Shown piece after piece: positions 30,327-39,100 of a stretch of 64,000 bases of DNA. The notes under the pieces are model-generated. The model was given only the letters and a program-made list of their open reading frames with translations. It had not been told where the DNA came from and did not search any database. The translations under genes were made by a program, and so were the position numbers. The stretch comes from Metallibacterium scheffleri. Its GTDB lineage: Bacteria > Pseudomonadota > Gammaproteobacteria > Xanthomonadales > Rhodanobacteraceae. Every line of letters begins with the position of its first letter. Position 1 is the stretch's first letter. Location of the stretch: NCBI RefSeq assembly GCF_002077135.1, contig NZ_LDOS01000005.1, forward strand, positions 248,001 to 312,000, given 5' to 3'.

Positions 30327-30569
30327 TTACTTCGTGGCTTTTTGCGTCAACACGCTGCCGGCCATCGATTTCGTCGAGGTGCTAGCACGGCCATCGTTCA
30401 AGGCTTTGGCTGCCGTACGCGCCGTGGTGGCCGACGACTGCTTGGTCGTGTGCGCCTGGGATAGGGTGCTACCCGCTAGCGATTTCGCGATCTTGCTCGC
30501 GCCGGGATCGCGCAGCACGGATGAGGCGGTCTTGGTCACTTTGGATCCGGATGATTCGTTCTTCGCCAT
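30327..30569 (-). CDS. Small Ser/Thr/Ala/Lys-rich protein
   Basis: An 80-residue, highly basic, low-complexity protein (MAKNESSGSKVTKTASSVLR). Internal similar segments SKIAKSLAGSTLSQ and TKSMAGSVLTQK look like a degenerate duplication. It is probably disordered or nucleic-acid associated. The function is unknown; the regular composition and good start support a real gene. Confidence 0.55.
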   Translation of the reverse strand: MAKNESSGSKVTKTASSVLRDPGASKIAKSLAGSTLSQAHTTKQSSATTARTAAKALNDGRASTSTKSMAGSVLTQKATK

Positions 30570-30642
30570 GCCATGTCTCCGCCAGTGAATCGGAAAGATC
30601 GCCCCAAGCCTCCACTGGTGCCAGGGACGGAGGGCTACGAGG

Positions 30643-31122
30643 TCAGGCGACCTTACGTGGCAACTGCTGCAACTCCATCACATCCAGCGTAAAGTCGAGT
30701 GGGATCTGGATCGGCACGGTAGGGCAACGCTTGTCGTTGTAGACGTCGACGTCGGTCGCCAGTTGCACGCAGTCGCCAACGATCTGAAGGCGGCGCTGCG
30801 CGAACGATTTGACGAAGTGGGTGTGGGGCGCGTTCGGATCGTCGAGGTCCGCCCAAAGCGACAGCATCTGAGTGCCGCGTTTCTGGGTCGCCGCATGTTT
30901 GGCGCGATAGCGGCGCCCGAGGCGATCGACTCGGTATTCCTCGCGAAAGACTTGGGCGATGTCGGTGGCGATCGCGTCGATGACGGTCTTGACGCTGGGC
31001 TTGTGAAGACCGTTGCGGAAGGCCCATTCGGCGACTGCGTGCGGATCGAGCAACGCATCGGACCCGACTTCGGCCTTGTAGCGCTCGACGTACTCTTTGA
31101 CGGCATTCGTATAACCAGACAT
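30643..31122 (-). CDS. Unrecognised protein coupled to the HigA-ImmA gene
   Basis: A 159-residue protein from the ATG at 31122, twelve bases after the stop of the HigA-ImmA/IrrE gene. It starts MSGYTNAVKEYVERYKAEVG and contains a basic region (VDRLGRRYRAKHAATQKRGT). I see no known domain. The operon position suggests a role with the toxin-antitoxin/peptidase pair. Confidence 0.62.
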   Translation of the reverse strand: MSGYTNAVKEYVERYKAEVGSDALLDPHAVAEWAFRNGLHKPSVKTVIDAIATDIAQVFREEYRVDRLGRRYRAKHAATQKRGTQMLSLWADLDDPNAPHTHFVKSFAQRRLQIVGDCVQLATDVDVYNDKRCPTVPIQIPLDFTLDVMELQQLPRKVA

Positions 31123-31133
31123 GTTCCGCTCCT

Positions 31134-32249
31134 CTATACCGTATGAACCATACCCCAGCCATCGGTCAGCGCCGACGATGTCACCGCGTGCCGCACTTTG
31201 ACCTGGAACTTGCGAAACAGGTCGTAGCGGCCGAGTCGCCGCTGCAATTGGCCAACCACCAGGCCGGGATGCACGTTGAGACGCTGCGCAAAGAGCACGA
31301 CCCGTTCTCCGGCGAAAATCGGTGCCACGCGGGCCACAAACCCGGCCATCTCGTCCTGCGCCACGCAAAACTCGGCCGCCTCGGCGTTCGCCACCACTTC
31401 CTCGTCATTGATCTGGTCGGTTGCCGTGCCTTCCATGTCTTGGTCCAGGATGTATCCGCGTTCCCGACCATGGCGGCGCAGCACGTGCTCCAGCTCATGA
31501 CGCAGTACGAACCAGAAGTTGTCGATGCGATCCAGTCGCAACGACATCGCCACTACGGGCTGCAGGTCGGTGAGCCAGAAGCAGGCGCCGTCGATCTTGG
31601 AACCCAGAATGGGCTCCACAATCACAAAGCGTACGCCGCACTCGGCCAGCACCCGAGCGACATGACGTGTTTCCTCGGGCGCCGACAAGAGCGCCGATAG
31701 CCGCGGCAAGGCCTGCCGCAACGCGACTTCGGTGTACGGGGCGATCACCAGCTCAGACGCAATGTGGCGAGCCCGGCACAGCCAAGCCAGCTGCAACATG
31801 CTGGGCAGGTCGTGGGCCTCGGTTTTTTTGGCGGCGTGGCAGAACGGGATGTCATCGTCCAAATTCTTCACGTCAAAAAACGTGAGGAACTGCTGTTCGA
31901 GCACGTCAATGCTTTTGGTCGCTTCAATCCAGCCGCGCTTGATCATCTCGCGTACCGGAAACCGCTCGTAAAGCTTGGCGCGCCGAGCGATCAGGCCGTC
32001 GGTCGAGCGGACCCTGGACAGCTGATACTGGCTTTCCAGATTCATCCACAACTCCGGGCCGGTACCCAGCGAGTCGCCCAGCTGGATGGCCGTTTCCGGC
32101 GTAATCGCCTTCTTGCCGGCGATCAGCTCATTGATCAGCCGCACCGGACGGCCGATGATCTCTGCCAGCTCGGTCTGCGACCAGCCGCGAGCCTCCAGTT
32201 CGTCGCGGAGAAACTCACCCGGTGGGAAGATTTCAGCAACAGTGTTCAT
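31134..32249 (-). CDS. higA: HigA-type antitoxin fused to an ImmA/IrrE metallopeptidase
   Basis: A 371-residue fusion. Residues 1-95 are an XRE helix-turn-helix of the HigA/VapI type (PGEFLRDELEARGWSQTELA, GPELWMNLESQYQLSR). The C-terminal part is an ImmA/IrrE-like zinc peptidase with FVLRHELEHVLRRHG (HExxH) and a downstream NAEAAEFC segment. The order with an upstream HigB-like toxin (32270-32590) makes a toxin-antitoxin unit, with the peptidase perhaps controlling antitoxin or repressor levels. Confidence 0.88.
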   Translation of the reverse strand: MNTVAEIFPPGEFLRDELEARGWSQTELAEIIGRPVRLINELIAGKKAITPETAIQLGDSLGTGPELWMNLESQYQLSRVRSTDGLIARRAKLYERFPVREMIKRGWIEATKSIDVLEQQFLTFFDVKNLDDDIPFCHAAKKTEAHDLPSMLQLAWLCRARHIASELVIAPYTEVALRQALPRLSALLSAPEETRHVARVLAECGVRFVIVEPILGSKIDGACFWLTDLQPVVAMSLRLDRIDNFWFVLRHELEHVLRRHGRERGYILDQDMEGTATDQINDEEVVANAEAAEFCVAQDEMAGFVARVAPIFAGERVVLFAQRLNVHPGLVVGQLQRRLGRYDLFRKFQVKVRHAVTSSALTDGWGMVHTV

Positions 32250-32269
32250 GGGGTCATCCTCGGGAAAGG

Positions 32270-32590
32270 TTAGTGATAATCGATGATAGAAATGATCACG
32301 ACCGTTTTACCGTCCTCGTCTTGCCGCACACGCAAGAGCAGTCGCCATTGATCGTTCAATCGCATCGAACATTGACCGTCCCGGCCTCCTTTCAGCTTTT
32401 CATAATGTAGGGACTTCATGGCATAAAAAGCGCGCTCGTCGACTGACGCACGGATGAGTTGCATCCGCTTTCGGAACGCCTTGACGATGGCAGCCTCGTA
32501 GCCGGCCGTGAATCCCGGGTCTGCCTCAAGCCTCTTGAGCGAGGCGTCTTCAAAATCCACATCCATGGTCAGACAGACTAGCGACTTCAT
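32270..32590 (-). CDS. higB: HigB/RelE-type toxin
   Basis: A 106-residue mRNA-interferase-like protein. The C-terminal RelE fold signature is LHYEKLKGGRDGQCSMRLNDQWRLLLRV followed by VVIISIIDYH, as in HigB. It precedes the antitoxin gene by 20 bases, the usual HigBA order with the toxin first. Confidence 0.88.
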   Translation of the reverse strand: MKSLVCLTMDVDFEDASLKRLEADPGFTAGYEAAIVKAFRKRMQLIRASVDERAFYAMKSLHYEKLKGGRDGQCSMRLNDQWRLLLRVRQDEDGKTVVIISIIDYH

Positions 32591-32776
32591 TTACGCACGT
32601 CAATGACCTTATGAGACTAAGTGTAATAGCTGACGTATACGTGTTCGAGATGAGCAACGCCAAGCGATTCCTAGGCTGCGGCGCGGGCTCAGTCTGGAAC
32701 GGGCGCCAACCCGCCGTCGCTCGGAAACGCCGTTTACGTACTGCCGACAGCGCCAAATTCGCCTCCAGACTAGCTA

Positions 32777-32803
32777 AGGCGGGATAATCCAGTATTATCC
32801 CGC
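32777..32803. promoter_or_regulatory. Perfect 11-base dyad ahead of the KfrA-like gene
   Basis: GGCGGGATAAT (32777-32787) and ATTATCCCGCC (32793-32803) are separated by CCAGT. The dyad lies about 95 bases upstream of the KfrA-like start. Nearer the gene, a TATGTAATNAC-type block is repeated (about 32849-32877). KfrA proteins repress their own promoters from such sites. The large dyad could alternatively be a terminator for an upstream transcript, but only three T residues follow. Confidence 0.55.
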
Positions 32804-32898
32804 CTGAGTTTTAGCGTTTCTCGTGGTCACGCCTTCATCTTGAATAGTATGTAATTACGTGGTATGTAATACATTACGAAATAACACGGAGACGTGCC

Positions 32899-33939
32899 AT
32901 GGCGCGCGGTGGCTTGTACAAGACCGACATCGAGAAGGCTCGTAACAGCTTATTGGCTCAGGGAAAGCACCCGTCCGTGGACGCGGTGCGGGTGGCGCTG
33001 GGCAACACGGGCTCCAAGAGCACGATCCATCGCTACCTCAAGGAACTGGAGACCGAAGATGCGCAAGGCGTGGGCGCCAAAGTGGCCGTCAGCGATGCGC
33101 TGCAGGACTTGGTCAGCCGGCTCGCCGGCCGGCTGCACGAGGAGGCCGAGGCCCTGATCACGGAGGCCCGAGAGCGTTTTGATGCCCAGATCAAAGAACG
33201 CGACGCCGGGCTCGAGCGCCTGAAACAGGAGGCGGCAGCGCTCAGCGCCCAGTTGCAGCGCACCGAGGTGGCCCTCCAGGCGGAGAGCCAGCAGCGAGCC
33301 CAGGCCGAACAAGCGCTGCAGGCGAACTCGGTGCTGATCAGCCAACTGGAGGAACGGATTGCCGGCTTGACGGCCTGGCTCGACGAGCGGGATCGCCACA
33401 TCGAATCGCTGGAGGAGAAACACACGCACGCCCGAGAAGCCCTGGAACACTACCGCACGTCAGTGAAGGAACAGCGCGACCAAGAACAGCGCCGGCACGA
33501 GCATCAGGTCCAGGCGTTACAGGTCGAGCTGCGGCAAGCCAACGAAGCGCTGACGAGCAAGAATCACGAGCTGATGCAGCTCAACCGCGAGAACGCGCGG
33601 ATGACGGAACAACTGGGGCAACAGGGGAAAGAGCTTCAGCAGGCCCACAGCGACTTGCGGCGGCTGGCTCTGCAACTCGATGAGCACAAGGCCTTGGCGC
33701 AGGAACATCACGCCTTGCAGGCCCAGTGGGCACAGGCGCTGCAGACCGGCGAGCAGCTGCGCACGGAACTCGCGGCCGTCCGGAGGGACCTTGAGAGCGA
33801 ACGCGAGCATCGGCGCCAGGCGGAGTCGAACGCCATTGGCCTCACCGCGCGCATCCAGGTTCTGGACGAGATGCTTGTGAGGATCCAACCGGCGCCCGCA
33901 ACGACTGCGGATAGCCGCGGCAAGGCCATGAAATCATAG
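32899..33939 (+). CDS. kfrA: KfrA-like DNA-binding coiled-coil protein
   Basis: A 346-residue protein. The N-terminal domain (residues 1-60, YKTDIEKARNSLLAQGKHPSV, GNTGSKSTIHRYLKEL) is the KfrA DNA-binding module. Residues 75-335 form one long Gln/Glu/Ala-rich coiled coil. KfrA proteins of plasmids and integrative elements act as autorepressors and in segregation. It marks the start of an element-like gene set. Confidence 0.88.
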   Translation: MARGGLYKTDIEKARNSLLAQGKHPSVDAVRVALGNTGSKSTIHRYLKELETEDAQGVGAKVAVSDALQDLVSRLAGRLHEEAEALITEARERFDAQIKERDAGLERLKQEAAALSAQLQRTEVALQAESQQRAQAEQALQANSVLISQLEERIAGLTAWLDERDRHIESLEEKHTHAREALEHYRTSVKEQRDQEQRRHEHQVQALQVELRQANEALTSKNHELMQLNRENARMTEQLGQQGKELQQAHSDLRRLALQLDEHKALAQEHHALQAQWAQALQTGEQLRTELAAVRRDLESEREHRRQAESNAIGLTARIQVLDEMLVRIQPAPATTADSRGKAMKS

Positions 33940-34174
33940 GCAAGCGCGGAAGGCGCGCTTCACATAAATTGTTTTTGAATACAATGGATTAAATGAAATT
34001 TGGCCGTAGATTGCAGCTTCCCGGTCACTGGGCCAACATGCCTTCTGGCCGTGATCCGTCCACGATCGACGTGAGTTCTGCACAACCACTGCCTGTGCCT
34101 TGGTTGAGTTCACGCCAAAGAAGCGTTCGAGCCTTGCTCGGCGCCTATACCTGACCAGGTTTTCCATTCGAGGC

Positions 34175-34212
34175 CTCGCGCGAGCGCGTGCAAATGCGCG
34201 TGCTCGCGCGAG
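34175..34212. repeat. Inverted copy of a self-complementary 10-mer
   Basis: CTCGCGCGAG occurs at 34175-34184 and 34203-34212 around GCGCG...GCGCG flanks. Each copy is itself a palindrome, and together they can form a strong hairpin. It lies in the 350-base gap between the KfrA-like gene and the next gene. It could be a protein-binding site or a terminator without a T-run. Confidence 0.5.
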
Positions 34213-34291
34213 CCCCTGCTTGGCTCACCGGTATCGGCGCAATCGCGCCATACGCCAGCCGGAGCGATTCCGGCTTTTCAGGAGAGTGACC

Positions 34292-34663
34292 ATGAGCAAG
34301 TTCGTGGTTTCGTATGAATTGCCCTATGTCCACCATGTCCGTGTCGGCATCGAGGCAGAGGATGCAGAACGGGCGCGCGCTGCCGCCGAAGATCTGTTCA
34401 ACAGCGCTGACCTGTGGAATGACACACCCGACATGCCGTTACTGATGGACGAGTACGAAGAGGATGGCGATGCCGGCACCGTGCTCGAATTCGAAGCTGT
34501 CCATGTTGAGGAATGGCCGGACATCGACGGATCGGTCAAGGAGATCCACCGCCATGGTTCTGCGGATGCATTCGTTGCAGCATTCCTCGAGTGGGAGCAC
34601 AACGGCGCGCCGGTAGACGAATTGGACAGCTTGGTCGCCCTGGCCAAGCTGGCGAAGCGGTGA
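34292..34663 (+). CDS. Unrecognised acidic protein
   Basis: A 123-residue acidic protein starting MSKFVVSYELPYVHHVRVGI, with a predicted alpha/beta fold (FEAVHVEEWPDIDG). AGGAG lies ahead of the ATG. It is five bases from the next gene. No family was recognised; such genes are common in integrative elements. Confidence 0.6.
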   Translation: MSKFVVSYELPYVHHVRVGIEAEDAERARAAAEDLFNSADLWNDTPDMPLLMDEYEEDGDAGTVLEFEAVHVEEWPDIDGSVKEIHRHGSADAFVAAFLEWEHNGAPVDELDSLVALAKLAKR

Positions 34664-34668
34664 CGACC

Positions 34669-35676
34669 ATGGGAGCTACGGTCGCTGTTTCGCGCCGCGT
34701 GGGTGCTTTCAATTCACGCGGCGAAATCATCTACGCACTGTTCGAGTCGACCTACGAGTCGAATGTGCACCCACACACGGCGCACGAGAGCATCGTGGCG
34801 TTCGGCAACTTCGCCGAGGTGCTGCGGTGGGTTGTGATTGCTTGCGGTGTTACCTGTGGCGGCATGCTTCGCAGCCGCGGCGGGGACTTCACACCACACG
34901 GGTACTTCGGGCTCTGGATGAAAGCCTTCGATGATGCTCGCGAGCTTCTGGATCAGCCTCTGCATATTCGTGCACGGCTGAATCAGGCATTCGAGCCTGG
35001 ACGTGAGATCGAGCGGACTGCTGTGGTTTGCCGAGGGCTACGTGCATGTGGCATGTCCGAACAGGCAGATGCCTACGAGCGTGGCGAGGACGTCGATCTG
35101 CGTTTGTATCGCGATACGGATCTCCTAAGAGCGATTCTTTCCACGGGAAGCGGCGGTGAGGCCAAGCTGCCTGCCTGGCGATCCGGGATAGATCCGCTGC
35201 TAGGTGATTTCGATGCGCGCCTCAACCCCACGGCAAGAAGCGGGGCATCGCCAATTCCTGGCATGGCGGCATGCTGGGTCGATGGTGAGAACTACGTGGC
35301 TTTCGTGGATGGCCTCGGCCAGTTCTATGGGTGGCGTTACGCCATCATGGAGTCGCTGGTGAACGCCATCGTGTATGACGCTCACTTGATCAATGGTGAC
35401 GGCTACCGGGTGCTGAATGCGCTGGGCACTGCGCTGGATCGTGCTCTTGAACAGGCGCGTGAACGTTCAGCAGAATCGGGCGACCTCGAGATCGAGGTAT
35501 CCGCTCAATGCGATGAGCTTCCAGCATGGAAGCGCAGTCGATACGACAGCGTCGCAGAGCGGCTCGGAAGGCGCTTCACGCTCAGGGAGGCGCGGAGTGC
35601 AGGGCTGGTTCTCGACGCCTGCTCGATTCGGCCTGCCGCTCGTTTCATCCGGCCACGCAGTACGCTGTTCGCGTGA
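34669..35676 (+). CDS. Unrecognised protein of the element
   Basis: A 335-residue soluble protein starting MGATVAVSRRVGAFNSRGE. It has no clear membrane segment or catalytic motif. It follows the previous gene closely, and a strong terminator (35684-35718) lies eight bases after its stop, so the two genes form a short operon. Confidence 0.6.
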   Translation: MGATVAVSRRVGAFNSRGEIIYALFESTYESNVHPHTAHESIVAFGNFAEVLRWVVIACGVTCGGMLRSRGGDFTPHGYFGLWMKAFDDARELLDQPLHIRARLNQAFEPGREIERTAVVCRGLRACGMSEQADAYERGEDVDLRLYRDTDLLRAILSTGSGGEAKLPAWRSGIDPLLGDFDARLNPTARSGASPIPGMAACWVDGENYVAFVDGLGQFYGWRYAIMESLVNAIVYDAHLINGDGYRVLNALGTALDRALEQARERSAESGDLEIEVSAQCDELPAWKRSRYDSVAERLGRRFTLREARSAGLVLDACSIRPAARFIRPRSTLFA

Positions 35677-35683
35677 AGAAACT

Positions 35684-35718
35684 AACCCGCCAGGCGCTTG
35701 TGCTTGGCGGGTTTTTTT
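35684..35718 (+). terminator. Rho-independent terminator
   Basis: Stem AACCCGCCA-GCGC with loop TTGT and complement GTGC-TGGCGGGTT, followed by a run of seven T. It ends the two-gene unit 34292-35676. Confidence 0.9.
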
Positions 35719-36171
35719 GGTGTTCGCGGTAGGAATGCATGTTGCCACGCACCCCCGCACCCACGTCAGATCCTTCCTCTGACTGCGGCGCGAGAGCGCT
35801 CGCTGCAAAATTACCGTGGCATACGCGATTTATGACTCGTGCCTGTTGACTCCGCGTCGCCATGTGTCATCCAATAGATCGGTCATCGCGCCATTTGGGC
35901 GTCGATTAAGCATAGGGATGGGCTCTTCCATGTTCATCCGCACATCCACCGAAATGCCAAGGCACGTCGTGGCCAGACGCCGCTGCGCTTCTGCCTGCAC
36001 TCCGGTTATGCGGGCATGGCCGATTCGGCAGCAATCGAGTCTCATCGAAGCCCATGAATTTCGTCACACGCGCTCTTCCCGCCACCTCGAGGACCGCGCC
36101 GCAGGGCCACATCTTAGCAGTCTAGCAACGAGAGTAAACGTGGCGGAAGCTCTGGAGTAGATGCGAAGTTC
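35719..36171. other. Intergenic region upstream of the helicase-topoisomerase operon
   Basis: About 450 bases with no supported gene. It should hold the promoter of the four-gene operon. No strong -10/-35 pair or dyad was recognised. The GGAG nearest the ATG at 36172 is about 15 bases away, so translation initiation looks weak. Confidence 0.5.
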
Positions 36172-39100
36172 ATGGCACCTGAAAGCACATCTCCCCACAG
36201 AAAAGTCAGCAGCGGTGCGATTACGGCCAAAGCGATCAAGGATCTGGGACTTCCAGAGATTCATGGAGAGCCTCACGATGTCGTTCGCGGATATGGTCTT
36301 CTTGCCGAAGTCATCGGCCGCATTCGTGGTATGAAGCCAATTTCGGCTTTCCAAAAGCAGCGATTACCTGACGCGATCGCTACGTTGGTCGCCGCGTGGT
36401 CTGCGATCACTCCACCAGGAAACGCTTCAGAGCTCCTCGCGGCTGGTGTTGATGTCAGCCTTGCCGACGCATGGCTGTCATGGCTGCTTAGCCAACCGCC
36501 CGTGGCGTCTCGCATGGGGCCACAGGCAAGCGCAACGCATTCCGCCCTGTTGCGCTACCTGGCGAATGTTGAGCGCCTGACCAACTTGCGCGGGCTCGCC
36601 AGCGCGGACCTCAAAGGGGGTTCTCGCATCACCCTCGCGTTACTGCGCAACGGCGACTTTCGACCACTGCTGATCGCGCGCCCTCGTCGTCCTGTCGTGC
36701 TGCTGTCGATCCCATTGTCGAATAGCGCAAAGCGCAAGCGCATTGTCTTGGCATGCATTGATTGCCTTGTCGATGACGTTGGTGATGCCATCGCAGTACC
36801 AAAACCGCCCATTGTGGTGATGAATCATGAGGCGTTTTTCGACGATCAGCGAGAACCTTGCTTTGACTTCGACGTTGATGCTTGGGATGCGTTGCTCGGA
36901 TCGTGGAGCACGGATGAAACGATGTCATGGGCTGCATTCATCCAGACATTCGAGCACCGTTGGGTGGACGCGTTTGGCAAGACCATCGAAGAGGCCCCAA
37001 CACTGTTTGGTCGCTCCAGTCTGGCAGTTGAAGCCCATGTATTTGACATGGATGCAGTTCAGATTAGCGCAGTTGGCGAGATCTACTCTGCCCTCGCGCG
37101 CCAGCGCCACATTCCACCGCTGATTGCACAGGTGCTCACACCCGCCGCACCAGCGCGGGTTTGCCTCGAGACATCCCCGCGTGGTGAATTTCTTGGCCAC
37201 ATGGACACGCGCGGTGGCGGTGGTGCGCGGGTGTCGTTCCCGCTGGACCCGACACAACGGCTTGCAGCGGTCACGGCCGCTGCGCTTGGGCCTGCTTCGG
37301 AGCCGGCCATCGTGCCAGTCAACGGACCGCCGGGCACCGGTAAAACCAGTTTTCTACGCGCCGTGCTCGCGTCGTGGTGGGTCAGTGCAGCCTACGAAGG
37401 TCGCGCTTTCCCGCCCGTGGTTATCGCTACCGGCGCGACGAACAAAGCGATCTCGAACGTCATTGATGCGTTCGGTGATGTTGCAGATCCGACCCTCGGC
37501 GAATCGATCACGTCGCGCTGGCTGCCCGGGTTGCCGAGTTACGGATGGATCTGCCCATCGCAGACGGCGGCCACGAACTATCCGCAGCTCATGCACTTGA
37601 CGGTTACCGGATCGAACGCCACTGCATCGGGTGCGGCCGCTCCATTCGCCCGCATGGCCGCGATCGAACTCGATTCCCTGGTTGAAGGCTACGTCTGCGC
37701 GGCGCGATCGTTGTTTTCGGGAACCGACATCGAGTCCGTCAACCACGCGGTCACGCACCTGCATGCTCAGATCAAGAAACGCGTCGAGTCCATGCGGCAG
37801 GAGCAGCGTGGATTTTCAAGCATCGTCGAGCGGTTATGCGTCATCGCCGAGCACGTTCGTGCATGGCCGCCAACGGCGCGTCGCTGCATGTCGGCCGAAC
37901 ATCAATCCAGTGAAGCTGAGCTTGCGTCGGCCAAGTCGCGCATCGCGCATTTTCAGACCTCGGAGCGCGCGGTCCAGTCTTGGCTGGCATCCGATCCATC
38001 GGGCCGTCTTTCGGCGCTTGGATTCGCGCCTCGGTTACGCGCGTGGTTGCTCCGTCGCAGCACTGCGGCGCATGAGCAAGCAGAACGACACGCCATGACG
38101 GCCTTGGCGGCGCATGGGACTCCCATGCCATCGACGCGACAGGAAGGTCAGCGACTGTTGGCTACAATCATCGCGGATCGCGCCGGTTTTGCGGCACAGG
38201 TGACATCGCTTGAACAACGGCTTCTGCAGATCAGCAAACAGGCGGCCGCACGCGCGGCGTTACGCCATGATTTGAGCCGTGTCATTGAGATGCTCCCGAT
38301 CACACTGCGCTCGGGCTCCGGCCGCAGGTACGTCTGGCATGTGCTGCACGGCCGAGGCGGAGCCGTCCCGGCACTTTGGCAGGCATTCGACGAGTACCAG
38401 GATGGCACCTATCGGTTTGCCTTGTTCCACCTGTCCGCGCGCTATTGGGAGGGGCGGTGGCTGAGCCGGGCGCTGGCCTTGCGCGCTGATGAGCCAGTTG
38501 ACCATGGCTCCGACCTGCAGGTGTTCGCGATGCTCGGTGTGGTATTCGTCAGCACGCTCTTGAAACTGCCAGCGTTGCTGCGGGCAGGCAGTGCCGACAT
38601 CCTGGTGATGGATGAAACCGGGCAATGCCTGCCGCAATCCGCTCTTGGCTATCTGGCCGGCGTGCGGCATGCGCTGCTGGTTGGCGATGTCGAGCAGCTT
38701 CAACCAGTCTCCGAGATTTCAGAGCCGCAAAGCCTCGCCCTCGCTATGCGATCCGAGCTGGAGTGGCGCGCGCTACCGGATGCATTGTGCGCGAGTCGCG
38801 GTTCAATGATGCGCGCTGCCCAGCGTGCTGCATCGTTCACCGATGGGCGGTCGACGCCGGGTGTCAGCCTGCTGTACCACTATCGTTGCCACCCATGGAT
38901 CATCGGCTACTGCAACGCGCTTCTGTACGGCGGCGCGATCCACGCACAGCGCCACGTTTCTGCACGTGGGCCGCTCCCGCCACTGGCTTGGGTCGATGTT
39001 CGTGGTGCGCCTGCCAAATCAGGATCATCCTGGACGAACGAAAACGAAGCCCGCGAGATCGCGTCATGGTTGCGCGAGGCCTTGCCAGGATTGCAGCGCG

